A stretch of DNA of 64,000 bases from DATJKD01 sp963728295 (GCA_963728295.1 CAVSKB010000012.1:62001-126000), one strand, 5' to 3'. Numbered from the stretch's first letter, positions 37,138 to 46,819 are shown. A program made the numbers and translations. The notes: generated by a model from the letters alone, not told the origin.

Positions 37138-38250
37138 CTATTCGAAGGTAATCACTACTTTTCCGCGAGCGCGACCCTCTTCCAGATACCGGATGGCTTC
37201 CGGGGCTTCACTCAACCTGTAACGCCTGTCGATGACCGGTGTGACTTTTCCCTCCTGCATGAGATCGCCCAGGAACGTCAGGTCACTCTTGTTCAAGTCT
37301 GCGAGCATCATGCCCATGTCCTGGCTCACGAACGGTGACAGCACGAGCGCTCCGATCGGTTTTACAAAGGGCCCGATCCACCGGCCGTCGTCCGGTCCTC
37401 CGCCTCCGATCAAGACGTACTTGCCGTCGGGATTCAGGATGCGCCTGTTGTCCAGCAACGCGCGGTTCCCGACGTTGTCCAGGATGACGTCGTAACGCTG
37501 ATCACTCCGCGTATAGTCTTCCCTGGTGTAATCGATGACCTGGTCTGCGCCGAGTGAGCGGACCATCTCCAAATTCCGCGTACTGCACACGCCGGTCACA
37601 TGTGCCCCGAACGTCTTCGCGATCTGCACCGCGAACGTACCCACACCGCCCGACGCACCGTTGATCAGGACCTTCTGCCCCGGCTGAATCTTTCCCTTGT
37701 CGCGAAGACCCTGCAGAGCTGTGATTGCCGCGATAGGGACGGAAGCCGCCTGCTCGAACGTCAGGTTGGCCGGCTTCAGTACCACTGCTCGATCCGCCCG
37801 GGCAGATACGTACTCGGCGAGGGCACCGGTTCTCCCGCCGAATACGTCGTCGCCTGGCTTGAACTGCGTAACGTTTCGGCCCACCGCCTCCACCGTGCCG
37901 GCGTAGTCAACGCCCAGCCGTGTGACCTTTGGTTTGCGCAACCCGGAACCTATGCGCATGATGTACGGGGTGCCTCTCATGGTATGCCAATCCAGCGGAT
38001 TGATCGCAGCCGCGCGAACTCTCACCAGGATTTCATCGTCCGCCGGAGTCGGCTTTTCGATGTCCTCGAGCTTGAGAACGTCGGCCGTACCATAGTCGCA
38101 ATAAACGATCGCTTTCATCGGATTGCCCGGAGCAGCGGTGTTGGGCGCGTCGCATGTGTTGCTCGACGAGAAGTAGGCGACGAGCACGCCCAGCACCAAG
38201 GCGACTGAAATCGCGATTGCACTCCACCCGAGGACGCGTTTTAGCTTCAT
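37138..38250 (-). CDS. Membrane-anchored zinc-independent MDR oxidoreductase (quinone reductase-like)
   Basis: Residues about 46-370 are a full medium-chain reductase: AIVYCDYGTADVLKLEDI, GVDYAGTVEAVG, INGASGGVGTFAVQIAKTFG and a C-terminal YLEEGRARGKVVI. Zinc-ligand cysteines are absent, as in zeta-crystallin-like quinone reductases. An N-terminal helix (about 10-30, IAISVALVLGVLVAYF) anchors it to the membrane, which is unusual. It probably uses NADPH to reduce quinones or enones. ATG 38250 is the only start giving the helix. Confidence 0.9.
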   Translation of the reverse strand: MKLKRVLGWSAIAISVALVLGVLVAYFSSSNTCDAPNTAAPGNPMKAIVYCDYGTADVLKLEDIEKPTPADDEILVRVRAAAINPLDWHTMRGTPYIMRIGSGLRKPKVTRLGVDYAGTVEAVGRNVTQFKPGDDVFGGRTGALAEYVSARADRAVVLKPANLTFEQAASVPIAAITALQGLRDKGKIQPGQKVLINGASGGVGTFAVQIAKTFGAHVTGVCSTRNLEMVRSLGADQVIDYTREDYTRSDQRYDVILDNVGNRALLDNRRILNPDGKYVLIGGGGPDDGRWIGPFVKPIGALVLSPFVSQDMGMMLADLNKSDLTFLGDLMQEGKVTPVIDRRYRLSEAPEAIRYLEEGRARGKVVITFE

Positions 38251-38291
38251 GGACCTGACACCTGCGACACGTTTATGGCCGAAGACTTTTC

Positions 38292-38879
38292 TCAGGAGCT
38301 CGCCTGTACGGCGCCTGGATCCTTGCAGCCCCGGGCGATCAGCCACAGCACGAGGGCCAGCTGGCTCAGTCCCATCGGCATGAACATCTGCATGACGGTG
38401 CGATGGCCCAGAAGGGGGATCACGGCCCCGGCGATCAGCAGCGCAACCGTGGCGAGGCCGAACGCCGACAATGCCCGCGGAATCAGCGCGAAGCGGAACA
38501 GCACGGTGTAAAGCACGAGAAGCGAACCGCCTGAGACGAGCAGGTTCATATAATGCGCCGAGTTCCGCACCGACCGTACGACGAGCCCCGAAAAGCTGAC
38601 TACGGCGAGCGCGACAAACCAGAGCGCCATCGCGTCGCTGTAGCGTCGAAACACCGGCGCCGCCATTATCGCAATGCCGAGCGCAAGGGCGCCGGTCACA
38701 AGCGACAGGAGCACGGCAACTTTCACCTGCATCGTGTTCGCCGCCGCATTTGCCAGGAAGCCCGGGGGCGCCGTCAGCGCTGGAGCCAACAACCCGAAGT
38801 TCACCAGTGGCGCGACCGCCATCTGCAGCAGGTAGAGCACGCCGATAGTTCGGCCAATGCTCTTCGCAGTTCTCATCAT
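38292..38879 (-). CDS. DUF4386-family membrane protein
   Basis: The 195-residue protein has about six helices and starts with the family pattern SIGRTIGVLYLLQMAVAP. It then has FRRYSDAMALWFVALAVVSFSG and ALIPRALSAFGLATVAL, as in DUF4386 proteins. No function is known for the family. It lies 41 bases upstream of the quinone-reductase-like gene on the same strand and may be co-transcribed. Confidence 0.82.
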   Translation of the reverse strand: MMRTAKSIGRTIGVLYLLQMAVAPLVNFGLLAPALTAPPGFLANAAANTMQVKVAVLLSLVTGALALGIAIMAAPVFRRYSDAMALWFVALAVVSFSGLVVRSVRNSAHYMNLLVSGGSLLVLYTVLFRFALIPRALSAFGLATVALLIAGAVIPLLGHRTVMQMFMPMGLSQLALVLWLIARGCKDPGAVQASS

Positions 38880-39063
38880 CGGCTCCTCGTTGAGTTGCGG
38901 CCGGGTCGCTTCGGCCGGGACTATCGTCGCGCGGCACCGCGCGAGCCAGCCGCTTGCGACGGGCGGCGACTGAGCGCGGTCGAGTCACGATAACGGCGGA
39001 CGGACGGCACCCGGCGCCCAGTGAAACAGGGGTCCGTTCCGCGGGGCGGCAAAACGGTTGGGC

Positions 39064-39069
39064 TATAGT
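39064..39069 (+). promoter_or_regulatory. -10-like TATAGT box directly before the histidine kinase start
   Basis: TATAGT lies six bases before ATG 39076. If it works as a -10 element, transcription would begin at or next to the start codon and give a leaderless mRNA; no Shine-Dalgarno is seen there. A matching -35 box is not evident, so the call is tentative. Confidence 0.35.
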
Positions 39070-39075
39070 CACGTC

Positions 39076-40155
39076 ATGCTGTCTTCCGGCGCTTCTGCAA
39101 AGCCGCGTGGCCTGGCCGTGATGGTGGGCTGGCGACGCGTGCGGTTCACGCTCGCTGTGTCGGCACTGTTCGGGCTCATGCTCAGCGCCAACTCGGAGAC
39201 ATCCGCGGCCGTGGTGGTGACGCGCGCGATGCTGGTAGGACTTTTCTCGATGATGGCGTTCGGGCTGTTCGAGCAGTGGCCGCAGCGTTTGCCGAATTGG
39301 CTCGCCCGCTGGGCGCTGCAACTCGTGGGCGTGGTGGTGGCGGTGCCGCTCGGTGCACTGCTCGCGTATTGGGTGACGACAGGCGGCGATCCGCAGTTCG
39401 CGGAGAACCCGAAGCGGGTCATCGGCTATTTGCACTTGTTTTTCGCTGGCGTGCTGTTCGCACCCTGGATCGCGATGGCTGCGCTGGTGCGACAGCGCGA
39501 TGCCTTTGCGCGCAATCAGGCGCTGGCGTTCGAGCTGGAGCGGAGCGAGCTCGAGCGCAAGGCACTGGACGCGCGGTTGCGGTTGCTGCAGGCGCAGGTC
39601 GAGCCACACTTCCTGTTCAACACCCTGGCCAATGTGCAGGAGCTGGTGGATGCCGGATCGCCGCAGGCATCGAGAGTGCTGAAGAGCCTGATCGCCTATC
39701 TGCGGGCGGCGGTGCCTCGCCTGCACGAGGCGGCGACGACGCTGGGTCAGGAGCTGCTGCTTGTGCGCGCCTACCTCGAGGTGATGCAGATGCGCATGCC
39801 GGATCGGTTGCAGTTCGCGCTGCGGGTCGATGACAGGGCGATGGGACTGCAGTGCCCGCCGATGACGCTCCTCACGCTGGTCGAGAACGCCGTGCGCCAC
39901 GGCATCGACCCCAGCGAAGAGGGCGGGCGCATCGACGTCGACGTGCAGCTGCGCGAGGACCGCTGCCACGTGCGGGTCACAGACACGGGCGTGGGTCTGC
40001 AGCCAACGGGCAGTGGACTGGGCACCGGTCTGTCGACGCTGCGCGAGCGCCTGCAGCTGGCCTTCGGTGGCGACGCGCAGTTGCGCCTCACAGGGGTGGA
40101 GCCGCACGGCGTATGTGCGGAACTCGACTTCCCGGCGCGGAAGGAACCCGCATGA
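39076..40155 (+). CDS. LytS/YehU-type sensor histidine kinase
   Basis: The 359-residue protein has four membrane helices in the first 140 residues, a short coiled coil (LAFELERSELERKALDARL) and the His_kinase domain with VEPHFLFNTLANVQEL (phospho-acceptor His178). The ATPase domain has NAVRHGID (N box) and DTGVGL/GTGLSTLRERL (G boxes). The 5TM-LYT sensor of true LytS is absent. The stop overlaps the response-regulator start (ATGA), so the two form one system. The signal is unknown. Confidence 0.92.
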   Translation: MLSSGASAKPRGLAVMVGWRRVRFTLAVSALFGLMLSANSETSAAVVVTRAMLVGLFSMMAFGLFEQWPQRLPNWLARWALQLVGVVVAVPLGALLAYWVTTGGDPQFAENPKRVIGYLHLFFAGVLFAPWIAMAALVRQRDAFARNQALAFELERSELERKALDARLRLLQAQVEPHFLFNTLANVQELVDAGSPQASRVLKSLIAYLRAAVPRLHEAATTLGQELLLVRAYLEVMQMRMPDRLQFALRVDDRAMGLQCPPMTLLTLVENAVRHGIDPSEEGGRIDVDVQLREDRCHVRVTDTGVGLQPTGSGLGTGLSTLRERLQLAFGGDAQLRLTGVEPHGVCAELDFPARKEPA

Positions 40156-40938
40156 TGTCTCGGCGCCCGACCGCCCTGATTGCCGACGATGAGCCGCTGC
40201 TGCGTGACGCCCTCGAGCGCATGCTCGCGCAGGCCTGGCCCGAGCTGGAAGTGGTAGCGCAGGCGCGCAACGGCCGCGAGGCGATCGATCAGTTCGAGGC
40301 GCAGCACCCCGACGTTTGTTTTCTCGACGTGCACATGCCTGGCACCACGGGCGTGGAGGCGGCGCGGCACATCGGCCGCCGTGCGCATCTTGTCTTCGTC
40401 ACGGCCTACGACCAGTACGCAGTGCAGGCCTTTGCCCATGGGGTGCTCGACTACCTGGTGAAGCCAGTGGAACCGTCGCGCCTGGCCGAGACGGTCGCGC
40501 GCCTGCAGGAGCGCATGCAGGCGGCACAGCCGGCACTGAACACAGATACGCTTCTGCAGCAGCTCGCTGCGCACCTCGAGAAGGCTGCGGCCCCAGCCCC
40601 GCTGCGCTGGATCCGCGCGTCGGTGGGACCAACTGTGCGCCTTATTCCCGTGGAGGATATCGATTTCCTGCGGTCCGAGGAGAAGTACACGCTGATCGCC
40701 TGGCGTGGCGACGGCCGGCCAGCCCCGCGAGGCCATCATCCGCATACCGCTGAAGGACCTCGTGACGCAGCTCGATGCGTCGCAGTTCGCGCAGGTGCAC
40801 CGCTCGGTGGTCGTGAACCTCCGTTCAATCGCTCATGTTGCGCGCAATCTCAACGAGACGGCGGAAATCCACCTGAAGGGCCGCGACGAAGTGCTGCCGG
40901 TGAGCCGCAGCTACCTGCACGTGTTTCGCCAGATGTGA
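40152..40938 (+). pseudogene. LytTR-family response regulator, one frame break
   Basis: The receiver domain has IADDEPLLRDAL, phospho-acceptor Asp59 in CFLDVHMPG and the Lys in YLVKPVE. The LytTR DNA-binding domain begins IRASVGPTVRLIPVEDIDFL. A frame change near 40712 is cured by removing one C, giving WRGDGGQPREAIIRIPLKDL and a normal C terminus (PVSRSYLHVFRQM). The repaired protein of about 261 residues is typical of AlgR/LytR regulators. It is coupled to the kinase by ATGA. Target genes are unknown. Confidence 0.88.
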
Positions 40939-40947
40939 GTGTCCAGG

Positions 40948-42723
40948 TCACATTCGAAACCAGGGGGGCAGCGTGCCGTCGAGCTCGACCGCGTGCGGAA
41001 ACTCCTCGTCGTTGGTCCGTGGCCATTTCGCGCCCGGTTCGATCTCTTTGACGAACACGCTCGAGTCGAGGTTGTAGATCCCTTTACCGTTGACGTATCC
41101 CTCGTACCGGTTCCCCGCCAGGAAGGTGACGCTCCGCTCGAGCCAGAGTGGGTGCGTGCGAAGTATGCGCGCCGGGCCGAACTGGTAGATCGCCTCGATG
41201 GGGTGAGTGCCGTCGTCGCGCAGCGCGGTCACCGGGAGCGAGCCAGCGAGCTGCCTGAACTCGTTGAAACCAACGAAATGCTTGAACGTGAGCGGGTTCG
41301 TGCGATCGGTAACCGGCCGCGCGCGCACGGATGCCCAGAAGGCATCGCTCACAAACGTTTCAGGGCCCGCGGACCAGCCTTCGCCTGGCGAGCTCATCGT
41401 CTCCTGCGAAGTCACGGGTGGCGCCCAGGACAGATCGGGGTATGCCGGGATGTCGCTGCCCATCATGCCCGGCTGCCGCTGCCTCAGATGGATGGCCCCG
41501 TGCAGGATGCCCTCGCGCCCCACGTCATTCGTCACCGTGGAGGCCCGGTAAAGCAGGAACTGGTTGCCGTACACGACGAGCTGCGACGGTGCCGGCACGT
41601 CGATCGGCGTGTGCATCAGCAGCCCCGTCGAAGGATCACCCGGCTTCTCTGAAACCGAGAAAAGACTGTGGCGAATTGAGACGTTCTGCATGGTCGTCTT
41701 GAGGCCGCTCGAGGCTCGCGTGCCGAGGATGCGGATGTTGTTGAGCTCGAGCTCCGAGCGGGGGCGACCCTCGAGATACATTGCGTGAAACGTATTCCAG
41801 ACCGAGCCCATCGCTGAGCTGGTGACGTTCCACATGCGAATCGTCCAGGGAAAGAGCGTCAACCCGTTCGGGTTCATGATGCCGTTGAAGGTGTTCTTGG
41901 TCTCGCAGCACTGGTCGATGTTTGACAGCAACAGCGTGGACGGCGCGTCCTTGCGGTTGGAGCCGACTCCGATGCGCGTCGACCGGAGCTTCAGGTTGCG
42001 GACCTGCGCCAGCTCATAGCTCGATATGGCGACGGTGTCGCCGCTCAGCGTCGGCCAGTTGGTCGGGTCGCCGAGTACGTAGACGAAGCGGCGACCGCTG
42101 CTGATCCAGAAGTCGCCGGTATACGAGCCCGGCGTCAGGAACACGACGAGTGGCGCGTCGTCGGTCTTCCCGCCCGTAAACGTCTTGCGGCAGTCCACGA
42201 ACGGCATCGGTGTCTCGCACGCCCGCGCCTGCCAGCCCCGCGCCGCGACGACGGCTCCCGCGTTGTCGCCGTAGACGAACGTCGGTGCGAGCGCGCGGAT
42301 GCGGAAGTTGTTGCTGCGGATCGGCGCATCCGTGCGTTCGAGCCGCACGGTCACATCACCCTTGAACGTGCCGCCATATTGCAGTGCGCCCGTCGCGCTG
42401 TCGTACTTGAAGCCCGGCACGGGGGCCCCTGTCGAGACATTAACAAGACGGGTTGAGTAACGCGACGTCCAGCCTGACGCGCGCGTCTGATCGCCCGCCC
42501 GCCAGCGATTCCCCGGGTCGATCTGGCGGATGCCGAGCTGAACGGTCTCCCCGATCCCGGCGACGAAGACCTGCTCCGGCACTGGTGCAAATTCGAACCG
42601 GCCGACTGGCACCGAGATCTGGGCGACTGCGGGGCGGGCGATCAGGGTATGAGCCAGCATGAGGCCGATACTGCCGATAAGGATCGGCAAGAAGACTGCA
42701 GCCGGCCTGACGCCGGTATCCAT
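40948..42723 (-). CDS. Large secreted protein of unknown function
   Basis: From ATG 42723 the product has 591 residues with a signal peptide ending ARPAVAQIS. A beta-sandwich-like segment (about 30-130) is followed by a long stretch suggesting a parallel beta-helix: PLVVFLTPGSYTGDFWISSG, then repeats of short strands with asparagines (LRNLKLRSTR-like, LNNIRILGTR, QNVSIRHSLF, VVYGNQFLLY). Pectate-lyase-like folds look like this, but no catalytic Asp/Arg set can be assigned. It is probably extracellular or outer-membrane and binds or cuts a polysaccharide; that is inferred. A longer open frame begins at 42807. Confidence 0.6.
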   Translation of the reverse strand: MDTGVRPAAVFLPILIGSIGLMLAHTLIARPAVAQISVPVGRFEFAPVPEQVFVAGIGETVQLGIRQIDPGNRWRAGDQTRASGWTSRYSTRLVNVSTGAPVPGFKYDSATGALQYGGTFKGDVTVRLERTDAPIRSNNFRIRALAPTFVYGDNAGAVVAARGWQARACETPMPFVDCRKTFTGGKTDDAPLVVFLTPGSYTGDFWISSGRRFVYVLGDPTNWPTLSGDTVAISSYELAQVRNLKLRSTRIGVGSNRKDAPSTLLLSNIDQCCETKNTFNGIMNPNGLTLFPWTIRMWNVTSSAMGSVWNTFHAMYLEGRPRSELELNNIRILGTRASSGLKTTMQNVSIRHSLFSVSEKPGDPSTGLLMHTPIDVPAPSQLVVYGNQFLLYRASTVTNDVGREGILHGAIHLRQRQPGMMGSDIPAYPDLSWAPPVTSQETMSSPGEGWSAGPETFVSDAFWASVRARPVTDRTNPLTFKHFVGFNEFRQLAGSLPVTALRDDGTHPIEAIYQFGPARILRTHPLWLERSVTFLAGNRYEGYVNGKGIYNLDSSVFVKEIEPGAKWPRTNDEEFPHAVELDGTLPPWFRM

Positions 42724-43062
42724 AAGATTCACGACGGGTCCAACCACAGCTACGGACATGGTGTCTCGGCTCCAGGTGTCTAGGGCTCGACGGCAGATGC
42801 GGAACACGTGCCCGACGCGGCGGGTCGCAGGCGGATTAGTGGCCAGCGAATGCCGGGCGAATCAGGTGGTTACGCGAGGGCGCTAGGATGCCCCAAGCCA
42901 CACGTGGCGTATCGCGAGTTTTTCTTGAGGATGCTGATAACGCTGTTAATAGGCTCGCGCTCGCAGGCGTTCCCAAAGATGCCTGTCTTCATGAACGCAG
43001 CCGCACAAGCGAGGTCGCTGCGAAGCAGACGTGGCTTCGCTCCCTAAGTGGCCGTCGTCGGG

Positions 43063-43884
43063 TCAGGGGTTACGGAGCGACAGGCCGCCATCGACGGGAA
43101 TCACTGCGCCCGTCACGTATGACGCGGCGCGGCTTGCGAGGAAAATCGCCACGCCAGCGATGTCCGCGCCTTGCCCGACGAGCCCCCGCGGGATCTGCGA
43201 CGCCAGCGCGGCACGATCGGCACGGTCCTTGAGTGCGAACGCGATCATCCGGGTCTCGACGGCGCCCGGCGCGATCGCATTGACGTTTACGGCTGGAGCG
43301 AGGTGCTTCGCCATGACCCGCGTCAGGTGGTGCAACCCCGCCTTGCTCGCCGCATAGGCGTAACTGTTGCGTGCCATTGGAATCATTGCGGCGATGGATC
43401 CGACGTTGATGACCCGGGCCGGGTTATCCGGGCTCGCCGCGTTGCGAAGCAACGGAAGAAAATGCTGGACGAGGAAAAAGGGCGCCTTCAGGTTCACGTC
43501 GACGACGGCATCCCATTGCTCCTCTGGATACGTCTCAAGCTGCTCGCCCCACGTAACGCCGGCATTGTTGACGAGAATATTCAGGTGCGAGACCCGGCTT
43601 CCGATGTCGCCAGCGAGCTGGCCAATACCGGCGACATTCGAGAGATCGCAGGGGAGACTGATGCAGTTCCCGGCTGCGGACAGCTCAGTGGCTGCGGCGT
43701 CGCAGTCCGCGGCGGTGCGCGCCGTGATGAACACGGTAGCACCGGCCTCCACGAGCCCGCGTGCGATGCCGAAGCCGATTCCTCTCGACCCGCCAGTTAC
43801 CAGGGCCACGGCTCCGCGGATATCGAACAGCCCTGCGCTCACGTGTTCACCAGCCGGTGCGACCGGCGCGCGCTCGCGCCGCAT
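43063..43884 (-). CDS. SDR-family oxidoreductase (RhlG/FabG-like)
   Basis: The classical SDR domain has VTGGSRGIGFG, NILVNNAGVTWG, the catalytic YAYAASKAGLHHL (Tyr-x3-Lys) and the C-terminal SYVTGAVIPVDGG. The sequence is closest in style to RhlG-like beta-ketoacyl reductases. From ATG 43884 it has 273 residues; GTG 43842, giving SAGLFDIRGAVALVTGG, agrees better with typical starts and may be the true one. The cofactor is probably NADP (Arg/Thr after beta-2, ITARTAAD). No operon partner is evident. Confidence 0.88.
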   Translation of the reverse strand: MRRERAPVAPAGEHVSAGLFDIRGAVALVTGGSRGIGFGIARGLVEAGATVFITARTAADCDAAATELSAAGNCISLPCDLSNVAGIGQLAGDIGSRVSHLNILVNNAGVTWGEQLETYPEEQWDAVVDVNLKAPFFLVQHFLPLLRNAASPDNPARVINVGSIAAMIPMARNSYAYAASKAGLHHLTRVMAKHLAPAVNVNAIAPGAVETRMIAFALKDRADRAALASQIPRGLVGQGADIAGVAIFLASRAASYVTGAVIPVDGGLSLRNP

Positions 43885-43977
43885 TGCAGGATGGTAGGGT
43901 GACAACTGACCGGAAGCAATCAAGGTGCGCGCGCGATGCCGCCGATGACGCGGACATCGTCGCGCACGACATCGCCG

Positions 43978-44472
43978 TTATTCCGGCAATTCGACCTCGG
44001 CGACCTTGTCCTTGTATTCCTTCTTTGGATCGCGCCCGAGTAGCATCTTGACGCCGGCAAACAGGCTGTTCTCGTTGAGCCAGATCTGCGCACGCTCGGG
44101 ATCGAGCCGCAGCAACTGCACCTTTGGATCGTTCTTGCCGCCTTCGAACCACGCTGCGACGTATCGGTTCCAGAGCCGGTCGATTGTGGCACGGTCGTCG
44201 TCGATCGCGAGCTCACCGTGCAGCGACGCGAAGAGGTCGTGGTCTTTCGACACGAAGTGTGCAACCGCGCGGTGTCGCCGCCCGAGTGCCTTGACGAGGT
44301 CCGTGTCCTTCGACGTAAAGAACCAGAGAGGGCCGCCGTCTCCATCGTCGCTCAACTGGGCCGTCATCGGCTGACTGTGACCTTCGTCCACACCCGCCAG
44401 GCCAAGCATCAGTGTGCGGTCGGATTTCAGCGCCTTCCAGAATTTTTCCTCGAGTTCGCGTTCTCGTGCCAT
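43978..44472 (-). CDS. Pyridoxamine 5'-phosphate oxidase-like general stress protein
   Basis: The 164-residue protein has the split-barrel flavin-binding fold of the general stress protein 26 family: MTAQLSDDGDGGPLWFFTSK, then AVAHFVSKDHDLFASLHGEL and DRLWNRYVAAWFEGGKNDP. Members bind FMN or FAD and are induced by stress; substrates are unknown. It starts with MARERELEEKFWKAL and is preceded by a weak GGAGGA-like ribosome site. Confidence 0.9.
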   Translation of the reverse strand: MARERELEEKFWKALKSDRTLMLGLAGVDEGHSQPMTAQLSDDGDGGPLWFFTSKDTDLVKALGRRHRAVAHFVSKDHDLFASLHGELAIDDDRATIDRLWNRYVAAWFEGGKNDPKVQLLRLDPERAQIWLNENSLFAGVKMLLGRDPKKEYKDKVAEVELPE

Positions 44473-44666
44473 TGCGGTTTTCCTCCATGTCGGTTCTCTA
44501 TCGAGGTTATCGCACCACGTGGCGCAGACAATTGCCCGATCTCCTACACGCAGATTCCTTGCGCCGCAGTCCTACAGCACGCGCGGTGCTTTTCCTATCG
44601 AGAACTGATGCTGGAATGCGGACCATGCCGCCACCGTAAATTCGGGAATTGCAGGAGAGCACACTC

Positions 44667-45182
44667 ATGGGCAAGACGCATCGCAAGGACGACAACCCCG
44701 CCAATCGCGATCCCATCACCGGCGCGCCCGGTTCGCATCCGGCCGGCACGGCTGCCGGGGCGGCCGCGGGCGGCGTTGCGGGTGCCGCGATCGGATCTGC
44801 GGGCGGTCCGGTAGGCACTGCCGTTGGCGCAGCGGTAGGCGCAGTTGCGGGTGGACTGGCAGGTCATGCTGCCGGCGAATCCGTGAATCCCACCGTGGAA
44901 GATGGGTATTGGCGGCAGGCGCACATCCGCGAGCCGTACTATCAGAAGGATTACACATACGATGATTATGCGCCGGCGTACCGCACCGGCTATGAAGGCG
45001 CGGGGCGCTATCGCGGACAGCGAAAGCGCTTCGACGATGTGGAACCTGAGTTGCGTACGCAGTACGAGCGCACCAAAGGCGCTTCGCGGATGACGTGGGA
45101 TCGCGCGAAGTTGGCGGCAAGAGCCGCGTGGGACCGTATCGAGCGGGCGATGCCGGGCGACGTCGACAGGGACGGTCGATAG
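44667..45182 (+). CDS. Glycine-zipper domain protein
   Basis: The 171-residue protein has a hydrophilic head (MGKTHRKDDNPANRDPITG) and two glycine-zipper hairpin helices (about 35-75; GAAIGSAGGPVGTAVGAAVG). A Tyr-rich middle (YYQKDYTYDDYAPAYRTGY) and a basic helical tail (ASRMTWDRAKLAARAAWDRI) follow. AGGAG at 44653 supports ATG 44667. Such proteins insert in membranes under stress. There is no signal peptide, so it may act at the inner membrane. A hairpin terminator follows. Confidence 0.75.
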   Translation: MGKTHRKDDNPANRDPITGAPGSHPAGTAAGAAAGGVAGAAIGSAGGPVGTAVGAAVGAVAGGLAGHAAGESVNPTVEDGYWRQAHIREPYYQKDYTYDDYAPAYRTGYEGAGRYRGQRKRFDDVEPELRTQYERTKGASRMTWDRAKLAARAAWDRIERAMPGDVDRDGR

Positions 45183-45208
45183 TTACCAGCAAACCGCTCA
45201 CGGTGTGG

Positions 45209-45248
45209 AGTCCGGCCTCGCATGTCTGCGGGGTCGGACTTCACTTTT
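45209..45248 (+). terminator. Intrinsic terminator after the glycine-zipper gene
   Basis: A 14-base stem (two G-U pairs) spans 45209-45222 and 45227-45240 around the loop TGTC, followed by TCACTTTT. The stem plus T-rich tail is typical of Rho-independent termination of the + strand transcript. Confidence 0.65.
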
Positions 45249-45277
45249 AAGGACGACCAGGCCGCCCACGGCGCTGC

Positions 45278-46819
45278 CTAGCCTTGCGATTCGAATATCC
45301 GACGGACCGAGGTCATCGTGTCCGCCTCGGAAGCTCGCTTGTCCTCGCGGTACCGCTTGACGCGCGCCAGTCTCAAGGCCAGTCCCCCAGGATAACGTGG
45401 ACTCGCCTGAAGATCGCTGAATGCGATTTCCACGACCAGTTCCGGTCGGACGACCACGGTACCCGCGTCGCGGCTGACCTCGCGCGCCAGAAATTCACGC
45501 GTCTGCCACTCCAGCATCGAATCGGTGAGCCCCTTGAACGTCTTGCCAAGCATCACGAATTCCCCGGTCGCCGGATCGAGCGCACCAAGATGCAGATTCG
45601 ACAGCTTGCCGGTGCGACGGCCGTGCCCCCATTCTGCCGCCAGCACCACCAGGTCGAGGGTGTGGGCGCGCTTGATCTTGAGCCAGCCGGCGCCGCGATT
45701 GCCGGCCTCGTAAGGGGCATCGAGCGACTTTGCCATCACGCCCTCGTGGCCGGCCGCCAGGGCCGCTTCATAGAACCTCCGTGCCTCCGTCAAGTCGCGC
45801 GTGACAAGCCGGGGGATCTGGAGTGACTCGGGCAACGCCATCGCCATCGCCGCAAAGCGCTCCCGCGCCGGCCGATCGACGAGTGTCCGACCGCCCGATC
45901 GAAGGCAATCGAAGAAATAGGCCTGCAGCGGAAGGCGCGCGCGCGATTCCTCGACGCCGAGCCGGCGGCCGAAGCGTCGCATCGTTACCTGGAAGGGGTA
46001 CGGTCGCCCATCGGCGTTATAGGCGATCGCCTCACCGTCGAGGATCAGATCGCGCACCGGCAGCGCACGAATCGTCTCGACGATCTCCGGCACCGCGGTC
46101 GTGACCTCGTTGAGCTTGCGGGTGTAGATCCGGATCGCGTCCTCGGACCGATGGACCTGGATACGGGCGCCATCCATCTTCCAATCGAAGGCGACCTCGC
46201 CCTCGAGTTGCTGCAGCGCGTCCGCAACATCGGGAGCGGTCTGCGCCAGCATCGGCGCGATGGGGGAAAGAATGGCGAGCTGGAACTGTTCGAGGCGTCC
46301 ACCGCCCTCGATCAGCGACACCCGCGCAACGGCACCGAGATTTCCGGCATACATCACTGCCCGGCGCACGTCCTTGAGCGGAACACCGCTCGCGGAGGCG
46401 ATCGCGTCGACCATGACGCCGGTGAGCGCTCCCTGCCGCAGGTCTCCGAGCAGCAGTCGTATCAGGAACTCCCGCTCCGTCGCAGTCGACCGCGAAAACA
46501 GCGCGCGCAGAAGGCTGGTTCGCGTCGCCTGCGAGCCCGCGCCGCGAGCCTCTGCTACCTCATCGAGCAGCCGGGATGCCTCGAGAATCTGCAGCGTCGG
46601 CTCGTCGGCCGACGGGCCTTCACATGCCGGTTGAATCAGCGCTGGACCGATGCCGGACCGCGCCTGAGGCGTCTCTCCAGCCAGGTACAGAACCGCGGTT
46701 TCTATCTCGTCAGGATCGAGGGTGCGCAGAAAGTCGGCCAAGGCACGCACCTTGGCGAGTCGCGACGCATTGGCGCTGAGCTCGCGAGAGGTCGCAACAA
46801 GGGCCGCAAGTCGAGTCAT
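45278..46819 (-). CDS. lig: ATP-dependent DNA ligase
   Basis: The 513-residue enzyme has an N-terminal DNA-binding domain (about 1-195, with LRQGALTGVMVDAIA). The adenylation motif I is DWKMDGARIQ (Lys near 215), followed by motif III LDGEAIAY, motif IV EGVMAKSL and motif V GWLKIKR. The OB-fold domain ends at the C terminus. It resembles the archaeal/actinobacterial LigB-like group, which in bacteria is an accessory to the NAD-dependent LigA and acts in repair. ATG 46819 is chosen; the frame is open further but not family-like. Confidence 0.93.
   Translation of the reverse strand: MTRLAALVATSRELSANASRLAKVRALADFLRTLDPDEIETAVLYLAGETPQARSGIGPALIQPACEGPSADEPTLQILEASRLLDEVAEARGAGSQATRTSLLRALFSRSTATEREFLIRLLLGDLRQGALTGVMVDAIASASGVPLKDVRRAVMYAGNLGAVARVSLIEGGGRLEQFQLAILSPIAPMLAQTAPDVADALQQLEGEVAFDWKMDGARIQVHRSEDAIRIYTRKLNEVTTAVPEIVETIRALPVRDLILDGEAIAYNADGRPYPFQVTMRRFGRRLGVEESRARLPLQAYFFDCLRSGGRTLVDRPARERFAAMAMALPESLQIPRLVTRDLTEARRFYEAALAAGHEGVMAKSLDAPYEAGNRGAGWLKIKRAHTLDLVVLAAEWGHGRRTGKLSNLHLGALDPATGEFVMLGKTFKGLTDSMLEWQTREFLAREVSRDAGTVVVRPELVVEIAFSDLQASPRYPGGLALRLARVKRYREDKRASEADTMTSVRRIFESQG

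Noticed and set aside
38251..40107. Upstream extension of the quinone-reductase frame to a 989-residue protein
   Set aside because: The extension runs antisense to the histidine kinase gene and through the DUF4386 gene; a clear ATG with a membrane anchor exists at 38250.
42888..43232. Possible 114-residue protein on the plus strand
   Set aside because: Part of it reads protein-like (ADNAVNRLALAGVPKDAC), but it runs into the antisense of the SDR gene and has no ribosome site.
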